DNA of 43,402 nt. Source: Synechococcus sp. AG-670-A05 (GTDB lineage Bacteria > Cyanobacteriota > Cyanobacteriia > PCC-6307 > Cyanobiaceae). Positions 34,544-43,402 of the stretch are shown piece after piece. How positions within the stretch are numbered: the stretch's first letter is position 1; every line of letters starts with the position of its first letter. The stretch covers positions 1 through 43,402 of the forward strand of contig QCSJ01000007.1 in NCBI GenBank assembly GCA_003211535.1, in the 5' to 3' direction. The notes beneath the pieces were generated by a model. It made no database searches. It had not been told where the DNA came from and worked only from the letters and a program-made list of their open reading frames with translations. Made by a program: the position numbers and the translations under genes.

Positions 34544-35560
34544 TCAGCTGGCAACATAAGCCTCAACCTGATCGCTGACCCGGCGCAGGCCAGCCAGCCC
34601 GTCGCGCTCGAGATTGCGCACGCGATCACGACTCATGCCGAGGATGCGGCCGATACCTGTCAGGCTCATCGGATCTTCACCATCCATGCCGTAACGCATT
34701 CGTAGTACTTGCTCCTGAAGATGGGGCAACTGGCCTAGCAGGCTGCGCAGATCACCCTTCATGCAGTCCTCTTCCACATGGTCGCTAGGAAGATCACCGT
34801 CACCAGCCAGAAGTTCCAGAAGCTCCGTGTCGTCGCCATCGCCCACCTTCATCTCCAGACTCACAGGCTGCCGGGCGCGACACATTAGATCTTTAACGTC
34901 GTCTTCGGGCAAATCAACGAAATCGGCAAGCTCGCTGACAGTAGGGGTACGACCCAACTCCTGGCTAAGCTCCCGTTGTCCTTTCTTGAGCTTGTTCAAC
35001 ATCTCAGTGATGTGAATTGGCAGGCGGATGGTGCGGCTCTTCTCCGCGATTGCACGGGTGATGCCCTGACGGATCCACCAATAGGCATAGGTAGAAAACT
35101 TGTAACCACGGGTGGGATCGAATTTCTCTACACCCCGGACAAGTCCAATTGTTCCTTCCTGAATCAGGTCCAGGAGCTCCATATTGCGCTTGGTGTACTT
35201 CTTTGCAACACTCACCACCAGGCGCAGGTTGGCCGCCACCATTCTCTCCTTGGCGCGACGGCCATGTTGAAGCTTGCGCTTCAGCTGAAGCGAGGTCAGG
35301 CCAGAAGCCTTGGCCAGCTTGTCGGCTGAAGGCTTGTCGCCATCACGACTTTCAAGTTCAGTCTGAAGCGCCTCGATGTCCATCAGATCCTGAACCTGAC
35401 GGCCAAGGGTGATCTCCTGTTCGTGGGTCAACAAAGGCACACGACCGATGTCTCGCAGGTAAGAGCGCACTAGATCCACGTCGACACTGACACTTCGGGC
35501 CGCAGTTGCAGGTTTTGAAGCAGTCGCAGGTTTTGAAGCAGTCGCAGCTGTAGGAGCCAT
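34544..35560 (-). CDS. Sigma-70 family RNA polymerase sigma factor (group 2, cyanobacterial)
   Basis: 338 residues. Region 1.2 (DLVRSYLRDIGRVPLLT), region 2 (NLRLVVSVAKKYTKRNMELL, DLIQEGTIGLVRGVEKFDP, YAYWWIRQGITRAI), region 3 (RLPIHITEMLNKLKKGQREL) and region 4 (GIGRILGMSRDRVRNLERDG) are all present. The long acidic region 1.1 of the housekeeping factor is missing, so this is a group-2 (non-essential) sigma. The N-terminal 22 residues are Ala/Thr/Lys/Pro-rich and contain a duplicated ASKPAT unit. It lies downstream of mgtE on the same strand with a 52-bp gap. Confidence 0.93.
   Translation of the reverse strand: MAPTAATASKPATASKPATAARSVSVDVDLVRSYLRDIGRVPLLTHEQEITLGRQVQDLMDIEALQTELESRDGDKPSADKLAKASGLTSLQLKRKLQHGRRAKERMVAANLRLVVSVAKKYTKRNMELLDLIQEGTIGLVRGVEKFDPTRGYKFSTYAYWWIRQGITRAIAEKSRTIRLPIHITEMLNKLKKGQRELSQELGRTPTVSELADFVDLPEDDVKDLMCRARQPVSLEMKVGDGDDTELLELLAGDGDLPSDHVEEDCMKGDLRSLLGQLPHLQEQVLRMRYGMDGEDPMSLTGIGRILGMSRDRVRNLERDGLAGLRRVSDQVEAYVAS
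35509..35544. repeat. Tandem 18-bp repeat (2 copies) in the sigma gene 5' end
   Basis: The unit CAGGTTTTGAAGCAGTCG occurs twice in direct succession (35509-35526 and 35527-35544). It encodes two copies of ASKPAT in the flexible N-terminus of the sigma factor. Being a multiple of three, copy-number change would not shift the frame. Confidence 0.85.
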
Positions 35561-35612
35561 GGAGCTTCTTGTAGTTATATGAAGCGTACTCCTAAGAAAC
35601 GTAAACGAGCTC

Positions 35613-37073
35613 TCAGGAAGGGAGGGCTAGAGCGATTTGGGTAGAAATACCTGTGGCAGTGAGCAGCTGCGGAAGGTTCACCAACAGCCATTCGGCTGTT
35701 TTGAGATAGATAAGAGTCCCGGCCACATCCGTACAGGTGGTGATGAACGGAGTGGACATCAACGCCGGGTCTAGCCCCATCCGATCGAACAGCAACGGGA
35801 AGGCCGCACCGGCGGAGGCCGCCAGGGTTGTGATCGCTAGCAGACTCATCCCCACGGACAGGCCCACCAGGGGGCTTTCACCGCGCCACCAGGCGAAGGG
35901 CACCACAAGAATCATCATCAGAATTCCCAGAAGGGCTCCGGCCATCGCCTCACGGGCCACAGCCCTCAACGGTCCAAGGGCGCTGATGCTCTGGGTGCTA
36001 AGGCCGCGGATCACCACGGTGGAGCTCTGGGCCCCCACGTTTCCCCCCGTGCCCCCCAGCAAGGGAATGAAAGCCGCCAGCAGCACCACCTTCTGGAGCA
36101 CCTCCTCATTGGCAGCGATCACCTCGGAAGTGAAAAAGCTGGCAACTACCAACACCACCAGCCACACCACGCGACGGCGGGCCACGGTGAACAGATTGCT
36201 GCTGAAGTAATCGTCCTCATCGCCAGCCTGAACAGCGCCGGCGGCATAAAGATCACGGGTGGCCTCCTGCTCGATCACATCGATGACGTCATCGACGGTG
36301 ACGATCCCCACCAGCCGCTGCTCCAGATCCACCACGGGAACCGCCAGGAAGTCGTAACGCTGGATCGTGCGGGCCACCTTCTCTTGGTCGGTGTTGGTGC
36401 GAACGCTGAGCACTTCCTCTGTCATCACATCGCGAATCAGGGTTTGGGGATCAGCGGTCACCAGGTCCCGCAAGGACAGGATGCCAGTGAGCCGGCGCTG
36501 GGTATCGGTGACGTAAAGGGAATAAATGGTTTCGGTGTCACGGGCACGCCGACGCACAATGTCGAGGGCATCCAGAGCAGTTTGCCGCTCCTTCAGGGCG
36601 ATGTATTCGGTCGTCATGAGACGACCGGCTGTTTCAGCCTCGTACCCAAGCAGCTCCGCCGTAACCTTGCGTTCCTCCGGACTGAGCTGATCCAGCAGCT
36701 GACGGACCACCTTGGCCGGCAGCTCTTCAAACAACCGAGCCCGATCATCGGGAGACATCTCCTCCATCACCTCCTGCATCTCGCCGGAGCGGAGCAGGCT
36801 CAGCAGGTTCTGCTGGGTGACAGTGTCGAGGTACTCGTAAACGCTAATGGCCTCGTCCTTGCTAAGAAGACGAAAGGCAATGGCCTGAAGGTTCTGAGGG
36901 AGATTGCCGATCGCTTCTGCTACATCCACCGGCTGCACCGGCTCCAGCAACAGCTTGACAGCGTCGTAGTTACCGACGCTGAGCATTGCCTCAAGTTGCC
37001 GACTCACCACCTCGGCAAGCAGGTGATGCTCCACGTTGACGCCCACGATCGACTGCCCGGTTCCCTCCGTCAT
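35613..37073 (-). CDS. mgtE: Magnesium transporter MgtE
   Basis: A 486-residue Mg2+ channel/transporter of the inner membrane. The N-terminal superhelical domain covers about 20-150 (EEMSPDDRARLFEELPAKVV), a CBS pair about 155-275 (RLMTTEYIALKE and VGIVTVDDVIDVIEQE), and five membrane helices from about 305 to the end, with PLLGGTGGNVGAQSSTVVIRG and TDVAGTLIYL. Mg2+ binding in the N/CBS domains closes the pore when the cell is replete. ATG 37073 is preferred to the preceding GTG. It is divergent from the peroxidase gene with a 45-bp gap. Confidence 0.95.
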   Translation of the reverse strand: MTEGTGQSIVGVNVEHHLLAEVVSRQLEAMLSVGNYDAVKLLLEPVQPVDVAEAIGNLPQNLQAIAFRLLSKDEAISVYEYLDTVTQQNLLSLLRSGEMQEVMEEMSPDDRARLFEELPAKVVRQLLDQLSPEERKVTAELLGYEAETAGRLMTTEYIALKERQTALDALDIVRRRARDTETIYSLYVTDTQRRLTGILSLRDLVTADPQTLIRDVMTEEVLSVRTNTDQEKVARTIQRYDFLAVPVVDLEQRLVGIVTVDDVIDVIEQEATRDLYAAGAVQAGDEDDYFSSNLFTVARRRVVWLVVLVVASFFTSEVIAANEEVLQKVVLLAAFIPLLGGTGGNVGAQSSTVVIRGLSTQSISALGPLRAVAREAMAGALLGILMMILVVPFAWWRGESPLVGLSVGMSLLAITTLAASAGAAFPLLFDRMGLDPALMSTPFITTCTDVAGTLIYLKTAEWLLVNLPQLLTATGISTQIALALPS

Positions 37074-37118
37074 CACTCACCAGCCGGCGCCCAAGTGTAT
37101 GGCCGTCACAGCCGGTTA

Positions 37119-37619
37119 ATGTCGCGGCAACGTCCCTCTAAATCCAAGGTGATCAACGTCAGCACCGTGACCGTTACCAGCCCCGACGGCAGCAGCAAAT
37201 CCCTGGGTGACTACTCCGGCAAGGTGCTGCTGATCGTGAATGTGGCCAGCCGCTGCGGTTTCACCAAGCAGTACGCCGGCCTGCAAGCCCTCAACGCGGC
37301 CTATGCCGACAAGGGACTTGCGGTGCTCGGCTTCCCCTGCAACGACTTCGGTGCTCAGGAGCCCGGCAGCCTGGATGAAATCAAGAGCTTCTGCTCCACC
37401 ACCTACGGCGCCGACTTCGAGTTATTCGACAAGGTGCACGCCATGGGCAGCACCACCGAGCCTTACACCACCCTCAACCGGATGGAGCCAGCCGGTGATG
37501 TGGCCTGGAACTTCGAAAAATTCCTGGTGGGCAAGGACGGCTCCGTGATCGCCCGATTCAAGAGCGGTGTGGACCCCGACGAACTCAAGGCTCCGATCGA
37601 GGCTGCTCTAGCTGCTTGA
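37119..37619 (+). CDS. Glutathione peroxidase-family thiol peroxidase
   Basis: 166 residues of the GPx fold. The catalytic tetrad is visible: Cys46 in NVASRCGFT (Cys rather than Sec), Gln80 in FGAQEPG, Trp130 in AWNFEKF and the following Asn. It reduces hydrogen or lipid peroxides, probably with thioredoxin or NADPH as source in cyanobacteria, an inference. ATG 37119 gives a slightly long N-terminus; GTG 37149 is an alternative. The 3' end overlaps the convergent crcB gene by 35 bp. Confidence 0.9.
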   Translation: MSRQRPSKSKVINVSTVTVTSPDGSSKSLGDYSGKVLLIVNVASRCGFTKQYAGLQALNAAYADKGLAVLGFPCNDFGAQEPGSLDEIKSFCSTTYGADFELFDKVHAMGSTTEPYTTLNRMEPAGDVAWNFEKFLVGKDGSVIARFKSGVDPDELKAPIEAALAA

Positions 37620-37983
37620 GCCATCGGCCCAAGCTCAACCCCAGGGAAGCGCCCCCAAGTCCGAGACCAAGGGTGAGGCCGAGAAAACCGACCGCCTCAC
37701 CCCAGTTACCTGCGGCCAAATCCCTGGCCACCGTCAGCATCCAGCCGCTGAAGGTGGTGAATGATCCACAGAAGCCGACGCCAAGCAGCAGCTGACGCCG
37801 TGGAGCGGAGGGCAGGCCGGCCAGCAGGCCCAACAGGACAGCTCCCAGAACATTAACTAGAAGGTTCTGATCCTCCAGTTGCAGGGCCACCTGCCAGCGG
37901 AGCAGGGCTCCGGGCACCGCCCCAAGCGCCACCAACAGCAGTTCGTTAAGTTCGCTCCGCAGCGATGAAGACCACTCAGCCAT
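37585..37983 (-). CDS. crcB: Fluoride channel CrcB/Fluc (second copy)
   Basis: 132 residues, four predicted membrane helices. Fluc landmarks are seen: [13 protein letters not shown], a helix-breaking Asn in [12 protein letters not shown], and [13 protein letters not shown] (the GxxGxxTTFS signature with the Thr/Ser/Phe pore residues). Fluc proteins are dual-topology dimers that expel fluoride. ATG 37983 overlaps the stop of the upstream crcB by 8 bp, suggesting that the two form a heterodimer. The 3' end overlaps the peroxidase gene. Confidence 0.9.
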   Translation of the reverse strand: MAEWSSSLRSELNELLLVALGAVPGALLRWQVALQLEDQNLLVNVLGAVLLGLLAGLPSAPRRQLLLGVGFCGSFTTFSGWMLTVARDLAAGNWGEAVGFLGLTLGLGLGGASLGLSLGRWLKQLEQPRSEP

Positions 37984-38356
37984 AGGCCCCCAGGCCGTAG
38001 CCAGTCGCGGCAGCCAGCACACCCGCCACGATTGAGATCAGTGCCAGGCCTGAAGCGGCCAGCACGTGGCCAGCTCGTAGCTCATTCAGCAACTCCACTG
38101 CAAACGTGGAAAACGTGCTGAGGCTGCCGAAAAAGCCCACACCCATCAACAATGCGATGCCGTGGCTGGTCGAACAACTCTCCTGCGATACCAGCACAAG
38201 GCCGAGGGCAAACGAAGCGATCACGTTCACAGTGAAGGTGCCCCAGTGCTTCTTGGGCACAATAAGTTCGACGTGGTTTATGGCCTTCAATCGCAGCCAG
38301 GCACCAGGGATCGCCCCCAGGCCAACCAACAAGGCTTCAGGCGCGGATCCATCCAC
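37976..38356 (-). CDS. crcB: Fluoride channel CrcB/Fluc (first copy)
   Basis: 126 residues with four predicted helices. [15 protein letters not shown] at the N-terminus, Asn in [12 protein letters not shown] and [18 protein letters not shown] (the signature, with S-T-F-S) match Fluc. GTG 38356 puts the first helix at the usual distance from the N-terminus; ATG 38404 would add 16 residues and lengthen the overlap with the SH3 gene. It is coupled to the next crcB by an 8-bp overlap. Confidence 0.85.
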   Translation of the reverse strand: MDGSAPEALLVGLGAIPGAWLRLKAINHVELIVPKKHWGTFTVNVIASFALGLVLVSQESCSTSHGIALLMGVGFFGSLSTFSTFAVELLNELRAGHVLAASGLALISIVAGVLAAATGYGLGAYG

Positions 38357-38641
38357 GGCGCTGCTCACCAGCCAGGGTCTGCACCTGCAGCCAGTCCTGC
38401 CCATCGGAGCCAGACCAACGGCGCAGCAGACGCAACGACGTCCCCATCGGCAAGGTCCGCAGTCGCGGCGCCACCGCCAGTGGGCTCACCTGAAACGGCG
38501 CCTCAGCGTTGAGATGCAACGGACCACTGCCCCTGCGTCGACGCAGCTGGGGCTGACGGCTGTAACCGCCACCAGCCGGAAGAGCTGCAGGCGCCATCAA
38601 CGCCACCCCTAGCAGCCAACTCCAGCGCAACACAGGACCCA

Positions 38642-38642
<1 letters not shown>
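38337..38642 (-). CDS. Secreted small SH3-domain protein
   Basis: 101 residues. A signal peptide (about 1-23, ending ALPAGG) is followed by an Arg-rich linker and a bacterial SH3-like domain (about 50-101, [15 protein letters not shown] and [10 protein letters not shown]...RRGWIRA). Such domains often bind cell-wall peptides. Its ATG overlaps the gyrB stop (TGATG), so it is translated after gyrB, and its 3' end overlaps crcB. Confidence 0.75.
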
Positions 38643-40684
<2,042 letters not shown>

Positions 40685-40763
40685 CTACCACCGGCTGTCT
40701 ACAGAGGCATCCAGAGGCCTCTCAAGCGCCATTCCATCCTGGGGTGCAACCCCCGCTCGATTG

Positions 40764-41663
40764 TTGACGCAGCCGGAACCTTTAGTGATCACTCTGCTGG
40801 GACCCACCGCCAGCGGCAAAACAGCCCTGTCCCTGGAGATCGCCGAACGGCTGAACCTGCCTGTGATCAACGTGGACTCAAGGCAGCTGTACCGAGAGAT
40901 GAGCGTTGGCACAGCCAAGCCGACGGCGGAGCAGCAGGCCCGGGTGCCGCACCATTTGCTGGATCTGCGCAACCCCGATCAGCCGATCACCCTGCAGGAA
41001 TTTCAGGCGGAGGCCGAACCCTGCATCGCCCGTGAGTTGGAGCAGCGGGGCGTGGCCCTACTGGTGGGAGGCAGCGGGTTGTACCTGAAGGCCCTCACCA
41101 GCGGCCTCAAACCACCGGCTGTGCCTCCGCAGGCGCAGTTGCGTGAGCAACTGCGCCGCCTAGGTCAGGCAATCTGTCATCCCCTACTGCTGCAGGCCGA
41201 TCCGGACGCGGCAGAAAAAATTGCCCCCGCGGATGCCGTGCGCACCCAACGGGCCCTGGAGGTGCTGTATGCCACCGGTCGGCCGATAAGCAGCCAGGCC
41301 ACCGCGGCACCGCCGCCCTGGCGGGTGTTGGAACTGGGGCTGGATCCGGCCAACCTGCGCCAACGCATTCAGCAGCGCACCGACCAGCTCTATGCCGATG
41401 GATTGGTGCAGGAAACCCGGCAACTGGCGGAGCGCTACGGCACTGATCTGCCGCTGTTGCAGACCATCGGCTACGGAGAAGCCCTGCAGCTGATCCAGGG
41501 GGCGATGAGCCCAGCGAAGGCGAACCGGATCACCACCCAGCGCACCCGCCAGTTCGCAAAGCGACAGCGCACTTGGTTCCGCCGTCAGCACCAACCCCAC
41601 TGGCTGGAGCCGGCTACAGAACTTGATCAGGCGATGACGTTGATCGAGCAGCAACTAAGGTAA
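40764..41663 (+). CDS. miaA: tRNA dimethylallyltransferase MiaA
   Basis: 299 residues that attach dimethylallyl to A37 of tRNAs reading UNN codons. The P-loop is [12 protein letters not shown] (11-22), [17 protein letters not shown] carries the catalytic Asp/Ser/Gln, and [17 protein letters not shown] the C-terminal RNA-binding part. I chose TTG 40764 (TQPEPLVIT follows) because it gives the usual distance to the P-loop; an upstream GTG (40644) would add 40 non-conserved residues. The stop precedes infC by 56 bp. Confidence 0.92.
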   Translation: MTQPEPLVITLLGPTASGKTALSLEIAERLNLPVINVDSRQLYREMSVGTAKPTAEQQARVPHHLLDLRNPDQPITLQEFQAEAEPCIARELEQRGVALLVGGSGLYLKALTSGLKPPAVPPQAQLREQLRRLGQAICHPLLLQADPDAAEKIAPADAVRTQRALEVLYATGRPISSQATAAPPPWRVLELGLDPANLRQRIQQRTDQLYADGLVQETRQLAERYGTDLPLLQTIGYGEALQLIQGAMSPAKANRITTQRTRQFAKRQRTWFRRQHQPHWLEPATELDQAMTLIEQQLR

Positions 41664-41671
41664 AGGATGTA

Positions 41672-41686
41672 GATGTTGTGAACATC
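41672..41686 (+). promoter_or_regulatory. Small perfect hairpin in the infC leader
   Basis: GATGTT, loop GTG, AACATC: a perfect 6-bp stem ending 33 bp before the infC ATG and beginning 8 bp after the miaA stop. No U-tract follows, so it is not a typical terminator. It may be chance or part of an infC leader structure. Confidence 0.3.
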
Positions 41687-41719
41687 GAGTTGTCTGCACC
41701 TATCACTGTCTCCGCCTGA

Positions 41720-42373
41720 ATGCCCCCACGCCCCCGTTTTGACCGTCGTGCTCCTGTTCGGGAGCTGCCCAACATCAACGACCGGATCAGCTACCCCCAG
41801 TTGCGGGTTGTCGACTCAGATGGCAGTCAGCTCGGGGTGATCAGCAGGGAGGAGGCCCTGGATGTGGCCAAGGATCGCGAACTAGACCTCGTGCTGGTGA
41901 GCGAAAAGGCAGACCCACCTGTCTGCCGGATCATGGACTACGGCAAGTTCAAGTTCGAGCAAGAAAAGAAAGCCAAGGAAGCCAAGAAGAAGTCGCACCA
42001 GACCGAAGTCAAGGAGGTCAAGATGCGCTATAAGATCGACCAGCACGATTACGACGTACGAATCGGCCAGGCCGTACGGTTTCTCAAGGCCGGGGACAAG
42101 GTCAAATGTACGGTGATATTTCGCGGCCGGGAGATTCAGCACACGGCCCTGGCAGAAACCTTGCTGCGGCGGATGGCCAAGGACCTGGAGGAGAAGGCGG
42201 AGATCCAGCAGGCTCCCAAGCGGGAGGGCCGCAACATGATCATGTTCCTCACCCCGCGCAAAACGCCCCTGGTGAAAAAAGAGGAGAAAGTGGCAGGACC
42301 AACCAAGGCGGTCCGTACTATCCCGGCACCTCCACGGCCCACAGCCGCCAAAGTGGCCGCTAGGCAGGGGTGA
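41720..42373 (+). CDS. infC: Translation initiation factor IF-3
   Basis: 217 residues. The N-domain ([19 protein letters not shown], about 17-35) and linker ([19 protein letters not shown]) lead to the C-domain with [18 protein letters not shown] and [19 protein letters not shown]-3 binds the 30S subunit and keeps initiation faithful. The tail after about residue 190 is an extra basic, Pro/Ala-rich extension ([20 protein letters not shown]). The start here is a plain ATG, not the rare AUU of enteric infC. Confidence 0.97.
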   Translation: MPPRPRFDRRAPVRELPNINDRISYPQLRVVDSDGSQLGVISREEALDVAKDRELDLVLVSEKADPPVCRIMDYGKFKFEQEKKAKEAKKKSHQTEVKEVKMRYKIDQHDYDVRIGQAVRFLKAGDKVKCTVIFRGREIQHTALAETLLRRMAKDLEEKAEIQQAPKREGRNMIMFLTPRKTPLVKKEEKVAGPTKAVRTIPAPPRPTAAKVAARQG

Positions 42374-42383
42374 TCCATCAAGA

Positions 42384-42400
42384 ACCCACTATCCGTGGGT
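42384..42400 (+). terminator. Weak hairpin after infC
   Basis: ACCCAC, loop TATCC, GTGGGT forms a 6-bp stem 11 bases after the infC stop and 13 bases before the next ATG. There is no T-tract, so termination here is doubtful; it may tune the ribosome site of the glycosyltransferase gene. Confidence 0.3.
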
Positions 42401-42412
42401 GGCGAAAACAAG

Positions 42413-43402
42413 ATGGACGCTGAAGCAAAGCAATCACAACTGGGCCTACCCCTTACTTTGTTAATGGCCCGGGATGGTTTTCAGGTTGACCCTCGTCATC
42501 CCCGGGGTCGTCAATCAGCGGGGGCATCTTTCCTCGATGCCTATCTCAACTATTCCGGCAACAGCCGCCACAGCCTGGTAATTCCCAGCAAGGCTGAAGG
42601 CGAGTGGTTCCACAGCCAGGCCAGTGCGGTTCACGCTCATGCCCATACGGAAGCCGTGAGCCTGGATCAATGGGGGAATGCAGCCAGCAGCACCGGCGCG
42701 TTTCATCTGCCGGACCCAGGCATCAACCACTGGGCATGGAAGCGCATGCCCTGGGGTGATGGTGCTTTCTCACTGATTGGGATCGTCCACACCCTCTGCA
42801 GTTACCACGTTCAAAACGCTCTCGGGCAGTACACCAGCGCCCCCGTGAGGCCCTGGGATGCCCTGATCTGCACCTCCCAGGCTGCCCGCTCCGTGGTGGA
42901 AGGCTTTCTGGAGCGCCAAGAAGCCTGGCTGCGACGCCGCAACGAGGCCTACCGGTTCGAGAGGCCCCAACTCCCTGTGATCCCCCTGGGAATCCACACG
43001 CATAGCTGGGCACCACCGGTGGACAAGGCCGCGGCTTGCAGGAAGGCCCGTGCCCAACTCGGCATTCGGCCAGAGGCCCAAGTAGTGCTGCTGGCCGGTC
43101 GGCTTGACCTGCTGACCAAGTTCCAACCAGCACCGTTGTTGCAAAGCCTGGCGGCTTTGCAACAAACAGAGCATCCCGAGCTGGAGCTTCTGGTGTACGG
43201 AGAGGCACCCAGTGCCGAGATGCTGGATTTATGGAAAGAGACATGCTTAGAGCTCGCCCCCTCCCTGAGCATTCACTGGATCCCTGGCCGAGCTCTTGAA
43301 CTGGCTGGGCCGGTGCGCTGGGCTGCCGATATTTTTGTGAGCCTGTCGGACAACACCCAGGAAACCTTCGGTATTACACCACTGGAAGCGATGGCAGCAG
43401 AA
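42413..43402 (+). CDS. GT-B (GT4-like) glycosyltransferase, 3' partial
   Basis: The frame is open from ATG 42413 to the right edge without a stop, 330 codons. Early residues LTLLMARDGFQVDPRHPRGR and YLNYSGNSRHSLVIP, a mid segment WDALICTSQAARSVVEGFLE, then LPVIPLGIHT and VVLLAGRLDLLTKFQP mark the start of the C-terminal Rossmann half, and NTQETFGITPLEAMAAE at the edge is the E-x7-E donor-sugar site of retaining GT4 transferases. It follows infC by 39 bp. The acceptor is unknown; the composition is core-like rather than AT-rich. Confidence 0.85.
   Translation, partial: MDAEAKQSQLGLPLTLLMARDGFQVDPRHPRGRQSAGASFLDAYLNYSGNSRHSLVIPSKAEGEWFHSQASAVHAHAHTEAVSLDQWGNAASSTGAFHLPDPGINHWAWKRMPWGDGAFSLIGIVHTLCSYHVQNALGQYTSAPVRPWDALICTSQAARSVVEGFLERQEAWLRRRNEAYRFERPQLPVIPLGIHTHSWAPPVDKAAACRKARAQLGIRPEAQVVLLAGRLDLLTKFQPAPLLQSLAALQQTEHPELELLVYGEAPSAEMLDLWKETCLELAPSLSIHWIPGRALELAGPVRWAADIFVSLSDNTQETFGITPLEAMAAE

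Noticed and set aside
36384-37118. A long 5' extension of the glutathione peroxidase frame
   Set aside because: It runs antisense to mgtE; the peroxidase homology begins only after ATG 37119.

Overview
The window looks like a marine unicellular cyanobacterium of the Synechococcus/Prochlorococcus-Cyanobium group (inference). The support is a dense, GC-rich core with very short intergenic gaps and overlapping genes, an RpaB-type response regulator, a cyanobacterial group-2 sigma factor, linked egtB/egtD, and an mreB-mreC-mreD block. No ribosomal RNA, tRNA, CRISPR array or insertion sequence was recognised.

Positions 1-7032 form a visibly AT-rich block of eight same-strand genes. They look like surface-polysaccharide (LPS or capsule) sugar biosynthesis: a DegT/DnrJ-fold enzyme whose PLP lysine is replaced by histidine, a heptose-1-phosphate-guanylyltransferase-like nucleotidyltransferase, a GDP-fucose-synthase-like epimerase/reductase, a GmhB-like HAD phosphatase, a miniature two-gene thiamine-diphosphate enzyme resembling pyruvate dehydrogenase E1 alpha and beta, a cobalamin-binding radical SAM protein and a second SDR epimerase/dehydratase. 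Together they suggest the making of an unusual deoxygenated and possibly carbon-branched sugar. This is the most interesting part of the window.

Positions 7150-13890 are core genome: thiC behind a TPP riboswitch, a methyltransferase, then a leftward overlapping run (ruvB, a TPR lipoprotein-like or secreted protein, an M20 amidohydrolase, a tiny membrane protein, a HEAT-repeat protein), and smpB facing the other way. An isolated AT-rich glycosyltransferase-like gene follows at 13905-15005, then a membrane-anchored unknown.

Positions 16112-18939 hold a coupled ergothioneine operon (egtB, egtD and two small genes). Next come lysS, rpaB and the leftward mreB-mreC-mreD set ending in a lipoprotein solute-binding protein, then ssb, dedA, ahcY and tsaE.

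Positions 28435-31396 are a tightly coupled leftward trio: mutY, a sulfotransferase and a PfkB sugar kinase. A broken YqhA/UPF0114-family gene lies beside it, followed by an alpha/beta hydrolase, an AT-rich methyltransferase gene and about 770 bp of AT-rich sequence without a convincing gene.

Positions 34544-43402 return to core genome: a sigma-70 factor, mgtE, a glutathione peroxidase, the overlapping chain gyrB - SH3 protein - crcB - crcB, miaA, infC, and the start of a GT-B glycosyltransferase that runs off the right edge.
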